Positions 48,159 through 59,594 are shown, numbered from the stretch's first letter. The stretch: DNA of 64,000 nucleotides from Enterococcus faecalis (GCF_029024925.1 NZ_CP118962.1:1148001-1212000), one strand, 5' to 3'. The notes: generated by a model from the sequence alone, not told the origin. Numbers and translations are program-made.

Positions 48159-49772
48159 ATGGAACAATGGTGGAAAAATGCTGTCGGTTATCAAATTTAT
48201 CCTCGGAGTTTTAAAGATAGCAACGGGGATGGCATTGGTGATTTGCAGGGAATTATTGAGAAATTACCGTATTTAAAAGAACTAGGGGTCGATTTTTTAT
48301 GGTTAAATCCGATTTACACTTCGCCAAACGTTGACAATGGTTATGATATTGCGGATTATCAAGGGATTCAGCCAGAATTTGGTACGATGGAAGATTTTCA
48401 AGAACTTTTGGACCAAGCGCATCAATTAGGTTTGAAGATTATTCTTGATTTAGTGGTCAATCATACAAGTGATCAACATCCGTGGTTTGTTGAAGCGAAA
48501 AAAAGTTTAGATAATCCGTATCGTGAGTATTATTTATGGGCCGATGCGACACCAGATCGTATGCCGAATGAATGGCAAAGCTTTTTTGGTGGCTCGACTT
48601 GGACGTATGACGCGGGTACAAAGCAAGCATATTTTCATGTGTTTGCAAAAGAGCAACCTGATTTGAACTGGAAAAATCCTAAAGTTCGTGAAGAGATTTA
48701 TGCGATGATTCGCTGGTGGTTAGATTTGGGAATTGATGGTTTCCGATTGGATGCGATTAGTCATATCCAAAAAGAACTTTGGGATTTTAAAATTACCACG
48801 AATCCGTGGGCTCCATTTATGAATGTAAAAGGCATTGAAGACTATATGCTAGATTTGAAAGCTATTTTTGCTGAGTATGACATCATGACAGTGGGGGAAG
48901 CTAGTGGCGTTTCAAGTAAAAAAGCGGTGGAATGGACCAATGATGCGGGCTATCTGAATATGATTTTTGAATTAGAGCACAATGTTCGAGAAGGAAAGCC
49001 AGGAGAAGAACGGTTAAATATTTTAGGCTATAAAAAAGTAATGGCTCGCTGGCAAAAGCATTTAGGGACAGAAGGCTGGAATGCATTATATGTAGAAAAT
49101 CATGATAATCCCAGAATCAATTCAATTTTAGGCAATGAAACCTCTCATTCTGCTAAGGCGATTGGAACAATCGCCTTGCTCTTGCGAGGAACACCGTTTA
49201 TTTATCAAGGACAGGAAATCGGCATGGTTAATTATCCGTTTCAACAGATTGACGAGTTAGATGCTAAAGATTCTCATAACCATTATCGTTTGCTTATAGA
49301 AAGTGGCTACGATGCGAAACAAGCATTAAAAGAAGTGGCGCATTGGACGCGGGACCATTCGCGTACGCCTATGCAGTGGACGAGTCAAGAGGCAAGTTCA
49401 TTCACCTCGGGGCATCCGTGGTTAGCAATTCATCCCAATTTCAAAGAAATAAATGTGGCTGACCAAGAAACGGATGCGCAATCCGTGTTGAATTATTATA
49501 AAAAGTTAATTGCGTTGCGGAAAGACAATCCGGTCTTTACAGATGGACAGTTTGAACTATTAGCGCCCAATCATCCGTCTGTTTTTGCTTTTTTAAGAAA
49601 AACAACTGAGGCAACAGCGTTAGTGATTGTCAATTTAAGTGGAGAAAAGTGCCAATTTGACTTGTCGAATAAATTACTAGGCAGAAAGTGGCAACAATTA
49701 TTAGGGAATCAAGATTTTACGGTGAAGAAACGGATGCAGTTAGCACCTTATCAGGCAGGCGTATTCCAATAA
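48159..49772 (+). CDS. Alpha-glucosidase (GH13)
   Basis: 537 residues, GH13 family 31-like. Catalytic Asp in GFRLDAISHIQKE (about 196), Glu in TVGEASGVSSK (about 246), Asp in VENHDNPRINS (about 311). It starts one base after the dexB stop and shares the opening [18 protein letters not shown], so it is a paralogue of dexB with a different specificity, probably oligosaccharide alpha-1,4 or alpha-1,6. Last gene of the operon. Confidence 0.88.
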   Translation: MEQWWKNAVGYQIYPRSFKDSNGDGIGDLQGIIEKLPYLKELGVDFLWLNPIYTSPNVDNGYDIADYQGIQPEFGTMEDFQELLDQAHQLGLKIILDLVVNHTSDQHPWFVEAKKSLDNPYREYYLWADATPDRMPNEWQSFFGGSTWTYDAGTKQAYFHVFAKEQPDLNWKNPKVREEIYAMIRWWLDLGIDGFRLDAISHIQKELWDFKITTNPWAPFMNVKGIEDYMLDLKAIFAEYDIMTVGEASGVSSKKAVEWTNDAGYLNMIFELEHNVREGKPGEERLNILGYKKVMARWQKHLGTEGWNALYVENHDNPRINSILGNETSHSAKAIGTIALLLRGTPFIYQGQEIGMVNYPFQQIDELDAKDSHNHYRLLIESGYDAKQALKEVAHWTRDHSRTPMQWTSQEASSFTSGHPWLAIHPNFKEINVADQETDAQSVLNYYKKLIALRKDNPVFTDGQFELLAPNHPSVFAFLRKTTEATALVIVNLSGEKCQFDLSNKLLGRKWQQLLGNQDFTVKKRMQLAPYQAGVFQ

Positions 49773-49786
49773 CTGATTTGTTCTAT

Positions 49787-49835
49787 AACGAGTGCAAGAG
49801 GCTTACTTTTAAGTGGGGCTCTTGCACTCGTTTTT
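49787..49835 (+). terminator. Terminator of the GH13 operon
   Basis: AACGAGTGCAAGAG pairs with CTCTTGCACTCGTT around a long loop, then TTTTT. Confidence 0.9.
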
Positions 49836-49942
49836 AGGAACTTCAACAACCGAGAGACTTCATAAATAATTGAATTTTTACAGAAATGCGTTATACTTAC
49901 TTTGGGTAAGTTATTTAATTTTTATGAAAGTAGGGGGAAATG

Positions 49943-50524
49943 ATGCCGAAAACACGTGTAGAAGCATTTACAGATGCAGTCATTGCGATTATTTTAACGT
50001 TATTAATTTTAGAATTAAAAATTCCTGAAAAAGCAGATTGGTCTGCTCTGACTCAATCTGGACACAAAATCATTATTTATTTAATTAGTTTTGTTACTTT
50101 ATTGATTTATTGGAACAATCATCATCATTTATTTCAAAGTGTCCGTAAAATTGATGGACGTGTCCTTTGGATGAATAATTTTCTAATTTTGACGTTGACG
50201 TTTTTCCCGTTTGTTACTGGCTGGGTAGGTGAACATCCATTTTCTTGGCCGCCACAAGCTTTGTATGGCTTATTAGTATTAGGAGCTGATGTTGCTTATT
50301 ATCTAGTGGTGCGGGCATTGATTCAGGCAAATGGGCCCAAATCCGAAGTACAACGTTTGTTCGGCCACTATCCAAAATTAACGCTTTCGATTGTGTTGAA
50401 TATTATTGCGTTGATTGTAGGCAAACTAGTAGCGCCAATCGCTGTCCTGATTATTGATACGATTGTTTTAGTCATGTGGTTTATTCCTGAGCGAAAAGCA
50501 GAAATAAAGGGGATTTTAAAGTAG
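49943..50524 (+). CDS. TMEM175-family (DUF1211) potassium channel-like protein
   Basis: 193 residues with about six membrane segments. The first carries the family motif RVEAFTDAVIAIILTLL (R-x3-F-x-D-A-V-x-A-I). A second conserved spot is YWNNHHHLF (about 60). Prokaryotic TMEM175 members form K+ channels. TAGGGGG spacing favours the second of two adjacent ATG codons. Alone between the GH13 terminator and the M-box. Confidence 0.85.
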   Translation: MPKTRVEAFTDAVIAIILTLLILELKIPEKADWSALTQSGHKIIIYLISFVTLLIYWNNHHHLFQSVRKIDGRVLWMNNFLILTLTFFPFVTGWVGEHPFSWPPQALYGLLVLGADVAYYLVVRALIQANGPKSEVQRLFGHYPKLTLSIVLNIIALIVGKLVAPIAVLIIDTIVLVMWFIPERKAEIKGILK

Positions 50525-50612
50525 TTATTTTTTATTTATAACAAAAAAATCATAAATCTTTTGACAAGAATGTCAAACTCCTCTATTATAAGAAGTGGAT
50601 AAAAACTGAATA

Positions 50613-50762
50613 ATTGTTAGGTGAGGCTCCTATTTGGACAAATGCTGCTGCCGCGAAAGGATCGAGAGACCCTTAGTTGGTTGAACAGGAATAATCGTGA
50701 AGGTTATTCATAATGTAGCTGATACATGTTATCTACGCCCTATAGTGCTAAAGCTCAACGAT
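50613..50762 (+). ncRNA. M-box (ykoK) magnesium riboswitch aptamer
   Basis: Conserved landmarks GTTAGGTGAGGCTCCTA, GCTGCTGCC, AATGTAGCTG and AGTGCTAAAGCTC appear in the order of the ykoK leader. P1 is ATTGTT (50613-50618) with AACGAT (50757-50762). It senses Mg2+ and governs the downstream transporter gene through a terminator. Confidence 0.95.
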
Positions 50763-50824
50763 AGAGAATCTTATTTAAAGATGGTATTTTGGGACGTACT
50801 CTATTGTTGAGTAGGTCCTTTTTT
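50754..50824 (+). terminator. Riboswitch expression platform (terminator and antiterminator)
   Basis: Terminator: GGACGTACTC (50792-50801) with GAGTAGGTCC (50809-50818), one mismatch, then six T. Antiterminator: CTCAACGATAGAG (50754-50766) with CTCTATTGTTGAG (50799-50811). The antiterminator uses the 3' strand of P1 and the left arm of the terminator, so Mg2+ binding should favour termination. Confidence 0.9.
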
Positions 50825-50889
50825 GTGTGTTTGGCAAAAAAGCAATTATTCACTGGAAGTATAAATAAGAAAAAGAAAGGATGACTGTC

Positions 50890-50973
50890 ATGGAAGACCC
50901 TGGAAGTGAACAGAGAAACAAAATACAGTCACCAACGAAAGGAGAAGATTTTAGCGCTCTTTTCGGCAGGTGA
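50890..50973 (+). CDS. Possible leader peptide upstream of mgtA (27 aa)
   Basis: 27 codons starting MEDPGSEQRNKIQSPTKG, nine bases after AAAGG. An ATG at 50881 is in frame but too close to it. The acidic, proline-containing start is like MgtL, whose Asp/Glu/Pro-rich N-terminus makes ribosomes fall off at low Mg2+. It ends 24 bp before mgtA. Could be chance; no homology is claimed. Confidence 0.4.
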   Translation: MEDPGSEQRNKIQSPTKGEDFSALFGR

Positions 50974-50996
50974 CCACAACCTTGGAGGAAAATAAA

Positions 50997-53609
50997 ATGA
51001 TGAACAAAAAAACAATGGATATGAGAAAAGCCACCAAAGATCAAGAATTACGTAAATTGGCGTTGCTTTCTGAACGGGAATTAATGATGGAATTACGGAC
51101 ATCTGAAAAAGGACTCTCGAATGAAGATGCCGAAAAAAGATTAGAGGAATTTGGACCAAACGAAGTTTCTGCACAAAAGCCAACCCCAGCAATTATTTTA
51201 TTTTTAAGTGCATTCAAAGATCCGTTTGTCTATGTCTTAGCCTTATTGATGGTCGTTTCAACTTTAACGAAAGATTTCGAAGCCGCTATCGTGATGGGCG
51301 TGATGATTTTAGCCAGTGTCTTGATTGCTTTTATACAAGAGTATCGTTCTCAAAAAGCGAGTTTGGATTTAAAAGAATTAATTGAAAATACCGCTGCAGT
51401 GACACGGGAAGGGATTACGAAAGAAATTCCAATGGACGAAATTGTTCCAGGAGACATTGTAACTTTAGCTACAGGAGACATGATTCCTGCAGATGCCGTG
51501 TTGATTTGGACCAAAGATTTATTCGTTAATCAATCGTCGCTAACAGGCGAATCCATGCCTGTCGAAAAATTTGTGGATGCAGGTGTGGATCGTCAACAAA
51601 CAGAGGTTTCTGCATTAGATATGCAAGACCTAGTGTTTATGGGTACAGATGTCTTGAGTGGACAAGGAAAAGCGATTATTTTAAAAACTGGGCAACATAC
51701 ATTTTTTGGTGATATTGCTAAAAATGCTACAACACAACGAGGAAAAACTAGTTTTGACTTAGGCTTAGCAAAAGTCAGTAAGTTTTTATTACGAATGGTA
51801 ATGATTTTGTTTCCAATCGTTTTCTTGATTAATGGTTTAACTAAAGGTGCTTGGGGCGAAGCGTTTTTCTTCGCGATTGCCGTTGCAGTTGGTTTGACAC
51901 CAGAAATGTTGCCAATGATTGTTACGAGTAACTTAGCCAAGGGTGCATTATCCTTATCGAAACATAAAGTCATTGTTAAAGAATTAGCGGCTATCCAAAA
52001 TTTGGGTGGTATGGATGTGCTCTGTACAGATAAGACTGGAACGATTACCGAAGATCGTGTAGTTTTGGTTCAACATTTGAATCCATTAGGTGATTTGAGT
52101 GACGAGGTTCTAAATTTAGCCTACTTAAATTCTTCTTATCAAACAGGTTGGAAAAATTTAATGGATATTGCCGTTATTAATTTTTATGAAGAGCATCAAT
52201 GGAAAACGCCGTTTAAAAATGTCACTAAAATTGATGAAATTCCTTTTGATTTTTCCAGACGCCGCTTAACGGTTGTCGTAAATGCAGATGATCATCAATT
52301 GATGATTACGAAAGGCGCCGTGGAAGAAATGGAAGAAGTGTGTACGCATGCGCAAATTAATGGCGAAATTGTACCATTAAGCACTGCTGTACGAGAAGAA
52401 CTACGCCGAGTGAATGTTCAAATGAACAAACAAGGGATGCGTGTGTTAGCGGTAGCTGTAAAAAAAGATGTCCATAAAGAAGCAGTTTATTCAGTTGAAG
52501 ATGAAAAAGAGATGACATTGATTGGGTTTATGGGTTTTCTTGATCCAGCAAAAGAGTCAGCCGTCAGCGCTATTCGCTCCTTACATGAACATGGTGTCAA
52601 CGTGAAAGTGCTAACGGGCGATAATGACATTGTCGCCAAAAAAGTCTGTAAAGATGTAGGCATTGAAGTTTCCCATGTGTTATTAGGTTCTCAAATTGAA
52701 GCAATGACAGATGAAGAGTTGCGGGCGCAAGTAGAAGAAACTAATTTATTTGCCAAATTAAATCCGATGCAAAAATCTAAAATTATTGAATTGCTACAAG
52801 CAAAAGGTCATACGGTTGGTTTTATGGGGGATGGCATTAATGATGCACCGGCATTACGAAAAGCTGATGTGGGCATTTCAGTAGATACTGCAGCTGATAT
52901 TACTAAAGATGCTAGCTCGATTATTTTACTGGAAAAAAGTTTAAATGTACTGGAATCTGGTGTGATTGAAGGACGAAAAGTATTTAGCAATATGATGAAA
53001 TATATTAAAATTACCATCAGTTCCAATTTTGGGAATGTCTTTTCAATTTTAGTAGCCAGTGCCTTTTTACCATTTCTACCAATGCTTTCCTTACAACTCT
53101 TGATTCAAAATTTGATTTATGATGTGGCTCAGTTGACAATTCCTTGGGATAATGTCGATGAAGAAGAGTTATTAAGCCCTGTTCGGTGGGAAACGAACGG
53201 ACTAGCGAAATTTACAGTATGTATTGGCCCGGTAAGTAGTATTTTCGATATTCTAACGTATCTTGTCATGTGGTTTGTGTTTAGCGCCAATAGTTTGGCA
53301 ACTCAACATTTATTCCAAACAGGTTGGTTTATGGTGGGACTTGTTAGTCAAACGTTAGTTGTTCATATGGTCCGGACGCGGAAAATACCATTCATTCAAA
53401 GTCGTGCGTCAATGCCTGTGATGTTAAGTAGTTTAGGCGCAATTTTACTCGGTTTCCTAATTGTAGCAACGCCTATAAGAGAGGTTTTTGACTTTGTGAA
53501 ACTTCCGGCTAACTACTGGCCATGGTTCTTTGGAATCATCATTGCGTACATGTTAACTGTTGAAGTAGCTAAACGTTTATATATTAAAATTACTAAGGAA
53601 TGGATTTAG
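50997..53609 (+). CDS. mgtA: Magnesium-transporting P-type ATPase (MgtA/PacL-like)
   Basis: 870 residues. P-type motifs: TGESMPVEK (about 183), phosphorylated Asp in CTDKTGTIT (about 344), TGDN (about 541), GDGINDAPALRKADVGISVD (about 607-626). The C-terminal six membrane segments with LLIQNLIYDVAQLTIPWDNVD match the type IIIB Mg2+ ATPases. GGAGG fits the ATG at 50997. Imports Mg2+, and is controlled by the M-box upstream. Confidence 0.95.
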   Translation: MMNKKTMDMRKATKDQELRKLALLSERELMMELRTSEKGLSNEDAEKRLEEFGPNEVSAQKPTPAIILFLSAFKDPFVYVLALLMVVSTLTKDFEAAIVMGVMILASVLIAFIQEYRSQKASLDLKELIENTAAVTREGITKEIPMDEIVPGDIVTLATGDMIPADAVLIWTKDLFVNQSSLTGESMPVEKFVDAGVDRQQTEVSALDMQDLVFMGTDVLSGQGKAIILKTGQHTFFGDIAKNATTQRGKTSFDLGLAKVSKFLLRMVMILFPIVFLINGLTKGAWGEAFFFAIAVAVGLTPEMLPMIVTSNLAKGALSLSKHKVIVKELAAIQNLGGMDVLCTDKTGTITEDRVVLVQHLNPLGDLSDEVLNLAYLNSSYQTGWKNLMDIAVINFYEEHQWKTPFKNVTKIDEIPFDFSRRRLTVVVNADDHQLMITKGAVEEMEEVCTHAQINGEIVPLSTAVREELRRVNVQMNKQGMRVLAVAVKKDVHKEAVYSVEDEKEMTLIGFMGFLDPAKESAVSAIRSLHEHGVNVKVLTGDNDIVAKKVCKDVGIEVSHVLLGSQIEAMTDEELRAQVEETNLFAKLNPMQKSKIIELLQAKGHTVGFMGDGINDAPALRKADVGISVDTAADITKDASSIILLEKSLNVLESGVIEGRKVFSNMMKYIKITISSNFGNVFSILVASAFLPFLPMLSLQLLIQNLIYDVAQLTIPWDNVDEEELLSPVRWETNGLAKFTVCIGPVSSIFDILTYLVMWFVFSANSLATQHLFQTGWFMVGLVSQTLVVHMVRTRKIPFIQSRASMPVMLSSLGAILLGFLIVATPIREVFDFVKLPANYWPWFFGIIIAYMLTVEVAKRLYIKITKEWI

Positions 53610-53773
53610 TAAAATCTACTGAAAGAGAAAAGAAATTGCTAAGCTGTATTACTCGTTTTGCGAAAATTTGGTGATTTTAAGCAATGAATGTTCGTGATAA
53701 AACCTAAGGCAAAGTATTTGGCAAAAAAACGAGCCAAAAAAAATAAAAATTAACGAAAAAAACTTTGTTCTCT

Positions 53774-53829
53774 AAAAAATAAAAAACCGCATGCTGAGTA
53801 GGTTACTCGGCTGACGGTTTTTATTTTTT
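53774..53829 (+). terminator. Terminator after mgtA
   Basis: AAAAAATAAAAAACCG pairs with CGGTTTTTATTTTTT, with an inner GCTGAGTA/TACTCGGC stem. Confidence 0.85.
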
Positions 53830-53917
53830 GGTTTTTTCAAGATAATTTTCATGAAAACGCAAAGTTCGGAAATCAGATTACTAGCCAGCTCGGGGATGAG
53901 GGGGCTCGAATTAATAG

Positions 53918-53956
53918 AACTGTTATATAATATTTTCAAAATAGAATATAACAGTT
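53918..53956. repeat. 39-bp near-perfect palindrome
   Basis: The 19-base arms (53918-53936 and 53938-53956) match at 17 of 19 positions around a single C. Outer 11 bases, AACTGTTATAT and ATATAACAGTT, are exact. It lies midway in the 600-bp gap before pdhA. It could be an operator, a cruciform or a mobile remnant. Confidence 0.6.
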
Positions 53957-54005
53957 AGGAGAAAAATAGTACAGAAGAAGTGTGGAACAGAAACCGTTTT
54001 CTTGT

Positions 54006-54023
54006 TTGTGAAAATTATCACTA
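54006..54023. promoter_or_regulatory. Possible Rex operator upstream of pdhA
   Basis: TTGTGAAAATTATCACTA differs from the Rex form TTGTGA-N6-TCACAA at one outer base. Rex responds to NADH/NAD+, which fits a pyruvate dehydrogenase operon. Not more than a sequence match. Confidence 0.45.
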
Positions 54024-54113
54024 AACCGCAAAAACATGCGGTTTTGCTCTTTTGTGAAAAAATGAAGAAATTAGAGTTTTTTTCTTGCGCTTTTTCGAAT
54101 TTAGTGATAATTT
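54012..54113. repeat. Long-range inverted repeat in the pdh leader
   Basis: AAATTATCACTAAA (54012-54025) and TTTAGTGATAATTT (54100-54113) are exact reverse complements, 74 bp apart, enclosing an AAACCGCA/TGCGGTTT hairpin (about 54023-54044). The left arm overlaps the Rex-like site. Two regulator sites in opposite orientation or a folded leader are both possible. Confidence 0.6.
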
Positions 54114-54126
54114 GTTAAGTGTAGTC

Positions 54127-54168
54127 GATAAAAAGTAATACAGTTTCGCACTCTGTTTTACTTTTATC
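54127..54168 (+). promoter_or_regulatory. Leader hairpin just before pdhA
   Basis: GATAAAAAGTAATACAG pairs with CTGTTTTACTTTTATC almost completely around a 9-nt loop, 22 bases before the ribosome binding site. It may control termination or mRNA stability; no clear T-run follows. Confidence 0.5.
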
Positions 54169-54189
54169 GAAATTAAAGAAACGTAATAG

Positions 54190-55323
<1,134 letters not shown>

Positions 55324-55325
55324 AA

Positions 55326-56303
55326 ATGGCACAAAAAACTATGATCCAAGCAATTACAGATGCCTTAGCTCTTGAATTAGAGAAAGACGAAAATGTCTTA
55401 ATCTTCGGTGAAGACGTTGGTAACAACGGTGGGGTTTTCCGTGCAACTGAAGGTTTACAAGAAAAATTTGGTGAAGACCGCGTCTTCGATACACCTTTAG
55501 CTGAATCTGGTATCGGTGGATTGGCTTTCGGTCTTGCCTTGCAAGGTTACCGTCCAGTTCCTGAAATCCAATTCTTTGGTTTCGTTTTTGAAGTATTTGA
55601 CGAAATCGTTGGTCAAATGGCTCGTACGCGTTACCGTATGGGGGGAACTCGTAATATGCCAATTACTGTTCGTGCCCCATTTGGTGGTGGTGTTCATACA
55701 CCAGAACTTCACTCAGATAACTTAGAAGGATTAATCGCACAATCACCAGGTGTTCGTGTTGTTATTCCATCAAACCCTTACGATGCAAAAGGACTATTAA
55801 TTTCATCTATTCGTAGCAACGATCCAGTTGTTTACTTAGAGCACATGAAATTATACCGTTCATTCCGTGAGGAAGTGCCAGACGAAGCTTATGAAGTGCC
55901 TTTAGATAAAGCGGCTGTAACTCGTGAAGGAACAGACGTATCAATCATCACTTACGGTGCTATGGTTCGTGAAGCGATTAAAGCAGCTGATAGCTTAGCG
56001 AAAGACAATATTTCAGCAGAAATCATTGACTTACGTACAGTGGCTCCTTTAGATGTGGAAACAATTATTAACTCTGTTGAAAAAACTGGCCGTGTGGTTG
56101 TCGTTCAAGAAGCACAAAAACAAGCTGGCGTTGGCGCTATGGTTGTTTCTGAAATTTCTGAACGTGCCGTATTATCATTAGAAGCACCAATCGGACGTGT
56201 ATCTGCTCCAGATACAATCTTCCCATTCGGACAAGCAGAAAATATCTGGTTACCAAATGCGAAAGATATCGAAGCAAAAGCTAGAGAAATCGTCGAATTT
56301 TAA
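55326..56303 (+). CDS. pdhB: Pyruvate dehydrogenase E1 component, beta subunit
   Basis: 325 residues. [17 protein letters not shown] (about 26), [18 protein letters not shown] (about 56) and [18 protein letters not shown] (about 118) are E1-beta signatures. The ATG is two bases after the pdhA stop, behind AAGGAG. Forms the alpha2-beta2 E1 enzyme. Confidence 0.97.
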   Translation: MAQKTMIQAITDALALELEKDENVLIFGEDVGNNGGVFRATEGLQEKFGEDRVFDTPLAESGIGGLAFGLALQGYRPVPEIQFFGFVFEVFDEIVGQMARTRYRMGGTRNMPITVRAPFGGGVHTPELHSDNLEGLIAQSPGVRVVIPSNPYDAKGLLISSIRSNDPVVYLEHMKLYRSFREEVPDEAYEVPLDKAAVTREGTDVSIITYGAMVREAIKAADSLAKDNISAEIIDLRTVAPLDVETIINSVEKTGRVVVVQEAQKQAGVGAMVVSEISERAVLSLEAPIGRVSAPDTIFPFGQAENIWLPNAKDIEAKAREIVEF

Positions 56304-56445
56304 TAGTTATTCGAAGTAGATAAACGAAGAATTAAACAGGTGGAATACGGCTATAGGCATGAAATGTTCAGCTACTATAGTCGTTTCCCCGCGTTTTACT
56401 CCTAAGAAAATAGACAGATCCAACGAAGAAGGGAAGACTTAAAAA

Positions 56446-58065
56446 ATGGCTTATCAGTTTAAATTACCGGATATCGGTGAAGGGATTGCCGAAGGCGAAA
56501 TCGTTAAATGGTTTGTAAAACCTGGCGATACAATCAACGAAGACGATACGTTATTAGAAGTACAAAATGACAAATCAGTGGAAGAAATTCCATCACCAGT
56601 AACAGGTACTGTAAAAAATATCGTTGTACCAGAAGGAACAGTTGCAAACGTTGGTGACGTGTTAATCGAAATCGACGCACCTGGTCACGAAGATAACGAT
56701 GCAGCACCAGCAGCTCCTGCACAAGAACAAACACCAGCACAACCTGCTGCTGTACCAACAACCGAAGCAGCTGGCGGATTTTTCCAATTCAAATTACCAG
56801 ACATCGGTGAAGGAATTGCCGAAGGCGAAATCGTTAAATGGTTCGTTAAAGCGGGCGACACAATTAATGAAGATGATTCATTATTAGAAGTACAAAATGA
56901 CAAATCAGTAGAAGAAATTCCATCACCAGTAACAGGTACTGTAAAAAATATCGTTGTACCAGAAGGAACAGTTGCCAATGTGGGTGACGTGTTAGTTGAA
57001 ATTGACGCACCTGGTCATAATTCAGCAGCACCGGCAGCCGCAGCACCAGCTACTGACGCTCCTAAAGCGGAAGCATCAGCTCCAGCCGCTTCAACAGGCG
57101 TAGTTGCAGCCGCTGATCCAAACAAACGCGTTTTAGCAATGCCATCTGTTCGTCAGTATGCGCGTGAAAAAGACGTTGATATTACACAAGTAACTGCAAC
57201 TGGTAAAGGTGGCCGTGTCATTAAAGCGGATATTGATGCCTTTGTTTCTGGTGGCTCTCAAGCAGCACCAGCTACTGAAGCTGCCGCAACAGAAGCAGCA
57301 CCTAAAGCGGAAGCAGCTGCACCTAAAGCAGCGCCAAAAGCCTTTACTTCTGATTTAGGCGAAATGGAAACACGTGAAAAAATGACACCAACACGTAAAG
57401 CAATTGCTAAAGCAATGGTTAACAGCAAACACACTGCTCCTCACGTAACATTACATGATGAAGTAGAAGTTTCTAAATTATGGGATCACCGTAAGAAATT
57501 TAAAGATGTTGCTGCTGCAAATGGTACAAAATTAACATTCTTACCATACGTTGTAAAAGCATTGACTTCAACTGTTCAAAAATTCCCAATCTTGAATGCA
57601 TCAATCGATGACGCAGCACAAGAAATTGTTTACAAAAATTACTTTAACATTGGTATCGCTACTGATACAGATCATGGCTTATATGTACCAAATGTTAAAA
57701 ATGCTAATACGAAGAGCATGTTTGCTATCGCTGATGAAATCAACGAAAAAGCAGCATTGGCTATCGAAGGCAAATTAACTGCACAAGATATGCGTGATGG
57801 TACAATCACAATTAGTAACATTGGTTCAGTCGGTGGCGGCTGGTTTACACCAGTAATCAACTACCCTGAAGTTGCTATTTTAGGCGTTGGTACAATTGCA
57901 CAAGAACCAGTTGTTAATGCAGACGGCGAAATCGTTGTGGGACGCATGATGAAATTATCATTAAGCTTTGACCACCGTATCGTTGACGGCGCAACTGCTC
58001 AAAAAGCAATGAACAACATTAAACGCTTATTAGCTGATCCAGAATTACTATTAATGGAAGGATGA
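56446..58065 (+). CDS. pdhC: Dihydrolipoamide acetyltransferase (E2) with two lipoyl domains
   Basis: 539 residues. Two lipoyl domains (about 1-78 and 111-188), each with the lipoylated Lys in [13 protein letters not shown], linked by Ala/Pro-rich stretches. A peripheral subunit-binding domain ([19 protein letters not shown] about 230) and the catalytic domain follow, with the active site His/Asp in [14 protein letters not shown] (about 507). It transfers the acetyl group to CoA and forms the complex core. 142 bp after pdhB, with a small hairpin between. Confidence 0.97.
   Translation: MAYQFKLPDIGEGIAEGEIVKWFVKPGDTINEDDTLLEVQNDKSVEEIPSPVTGTVKNIVVPEGTVANVGDVLIEIDAPGHEDNDAAPAAPAQEQTPAQPAAVPTTEAAGGFFQFKLPDIGEGIAEGEIVKWFVKAGDTINEDDSLLEVQNDKSVEEIPSPVTGTVKNIVVPEGTVANVGDVLVEIDAPGHNSAAPAAAAPATDAPKAEASAPAASTGVVAAADPNKRVLAMPSVRQYAREKDVDITQVTATGKGGRVIKADIDAFVSGGSQAAPATEAAATEAAPKAEAAAPKAAPKAFTSDLGEMETREKMTPTRKAIAKAMVNSKHTAPHVTLHDEVEVSKLWDHRKKFKDVAAANGTKLTFLPYVVKALTSTVQKFPILNASIDDAAQEIVYKNYFNIGIATDTDHGLYVPNVKNANTKSMFAIADEINEKAALAIEGKLTAQDMRDGTITISNIGSVGGGWFTPVINYPEVAILGVGTIAQEPVVNADGEIVVGRMMKLSLSFDHRIVDGATAQKAMNNIKRLLADPELLLMEG
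56458..57020 (+). repeat. Tandem DNA repeat of the two lipoyl-domain segments in pdhC
   Basis: Units are offset by 330 bp. The part from 56551 to about 56645 is repeated at 56881 to about 56975 with a single base change. The remaining parts have only scattered third-position changes. Confidence 0.85.
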
Positions 58066-58072
58066 TTAACAA

Positions 58073-59479
58073 ATGGTAGTAGGAGATTTCGCCATTGAAC
58101 TAGATACAGTCGTAATCGGAGCTGGTCCTGGAGGATACGTTGCCGCAATTCGTGCCGCAGAAATGGGTCAAAAAGTTGCGATTATCGAACGTGAATACAT
58201 CGGAGGCGTTTGTTTAAACGTTGGATGTATTCCTTCAAAAGCTTTAATTGCTGCTGGACATCATTACCAAGAAGCACAAGATTCTTCAACTTTTGGTGTA
58301 ACAGCTAAAGGAGTCAAATTAGACTTTGCAAAAACACAAGACTGGAAAGATAACACAGTTGTTAAATCATTAACAAGCGGCGTTGGCATGTTATTGAAAA
58401 AACACAAAGTAGAAATTATTGAAGGCGAAGCATTTTTCGTTGACGAAAATACATTGCGTGTTATTCACCCAGACTCAGCACAAACTTACTCATTCAATAA
58501 TGCTATTGTAGCAACAGGTTCTCGTCCAATTGAAATCCCAGGATTCAAATTTGGCGGACGCGTGTTAGATTCTACAGGCGGTTTAAACTTAAAAGAAGTT
58601 CCTAAAAAATTCGTTATTATCGGTGGCGGTGTCATCGGTGCTGAATTAGGTGGCGCTTATGCTAACTTAGGTTCAGAAGTAACAATTTTAGAAGGTAGCC
58701 CATCAATTTTACCAACTTATGAAAAAGATATGGTTAAAGTTGTCACAGACGACTTCAAGAAGAAAAACGTAACAATCGTGACTTCTGCAATGGCTAAAGA
58801 AGCTGTTGACAATGGCGATAGCGTCACTGTTAAATATGAAGTTAACGGAAAAGAAGAAAGTGTTGAAGCAGATTACGTAATGGTCACTGTTGGACGTCGT
58901 CCAAACACAGACGACTTAGGCTTAGAACAAGCGGGCGTTGAAATTGGCGAACGTGGTTTAATCCCAGTTGACAACCAAGGACGTACTAACGTGAAAAACA
59001 TCTTCGCAATCGGCGACATCGTACCAGGTGCTGCGTTAGCGCATAAAGCAAGCTACGAAGCAAAAATTGCTGCTGAAGCAATTTCTGGTAAGAAAGTTGC
59101 AGTTGATTACAAAGCAATGCCAGCTGTTGCCTTTACTGATCCAGAATTGGCAAGCGTTGGTATGACTGTTGCAGAAGCAAAAGAAGCGGGAATCGAAGCA
59201 AAAGGCTATAAATTCCCATTTGCTGGTAACGGCCGTGCAATCTCTTTAGATAAAACTGAAGGATTCATGCGTTTAGTTACAACTGTAGAAGACAATGTCA
59301 TCATCGGTGCACAAATTGCCGGTGTCGGTGCAAGTGACATGATTTCTGAATTAGCTTTAGCTATTGAATCTGGCATGAATGCAGAAGACATTGCTTTAAC
59401 AATCCACCCACACCCATCATTGGGCGAAATCACTATGGATACAGCTGAATTGGCTTTAGGTTTACCAATTCATATTTAA
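58073..59479 (+). CDS. lpd: Dihydrolipoamide dehydrogenase (E3)
   Basis: 468 residues. FAD motif [17 protein letters not shown] (about 17), redox disulfide [15 protein letters not shown] (about 45), NAD motif [17 protein letters not shown] (about 184), C-terminal [10 protein letters not shown] with the catalytic His-Glu (about 447). Re-oxidises dihydrolipoamide in the complex. Seven bases after pdhC. Confidence 0.98.
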   Translation: MVVGDFAIELDTVVIGAGPGGYVAAIRAAEMGQKVAIIEREYIGGVCLNVGCIPSKALIAAGHHYQEAQDSSTFGVTAKGVKLDFAKTQDWKDNTVVKSLTSGVGMLLKKHKVEIIEGEAFFVDENTLRVIHPDSAQTYSFNNAIVATGSRPIEIPGFKFGGRVLDSTGGLNLKEVPKKFVIIGGGVIGAELGGAYANLGSEVTILEGSPSILPTYEKDMVKVVTDDFKKKNVTIVTSAMAKEAVDNGDSVTVKYEVNGKEESVEADYVMVTVGRRPNTDDLGLEQAGVEIGERGLIPVDNQGRTNVKNIFAIGDIVPGAALAHKASYEAKIAAEAISGKKVAVDYKAMPAVAFTDPELASVGMTVAEAKEAGIEAKGYKFPFAGNGRAISLDKTEGFMRLVTTVEDNVIIGAQIAGVGASDMISELALAIESGMNAEDIALTIHPHPSLGEITMDTAELALGLPIHI

Positions 59480-59557
59480 TAGTATCACTTTGTCGCACGA
59501 CAGATATAATGCGCCTTTTGCACTTGTTGCATTAGCCACAGCAAGAGCAAAAGGTGT

Positions 59558-59594
59558 AAAAAAACAACGACTTCTAGGAGTCGTTGTTTTTTTT
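59558..59594. terminator. Bidirectional terminator after lpd
   Basis: ACAACGACT pairs with AGTCGTTGT around a 6-nt loop, flanked by A and T runs. A weaker hairpin (CCTTTTGC/GCAAAAGG) precedes it. Confidence 0.92.

Noticed and set aside
56304-56445. Hairpin between pdhB and pdhC as a terminator
   Set aside because: CTATAG arms are short and no T-run follows; the four genes of one complex are more likely on one transcript, with the hairpin at most a processing site.
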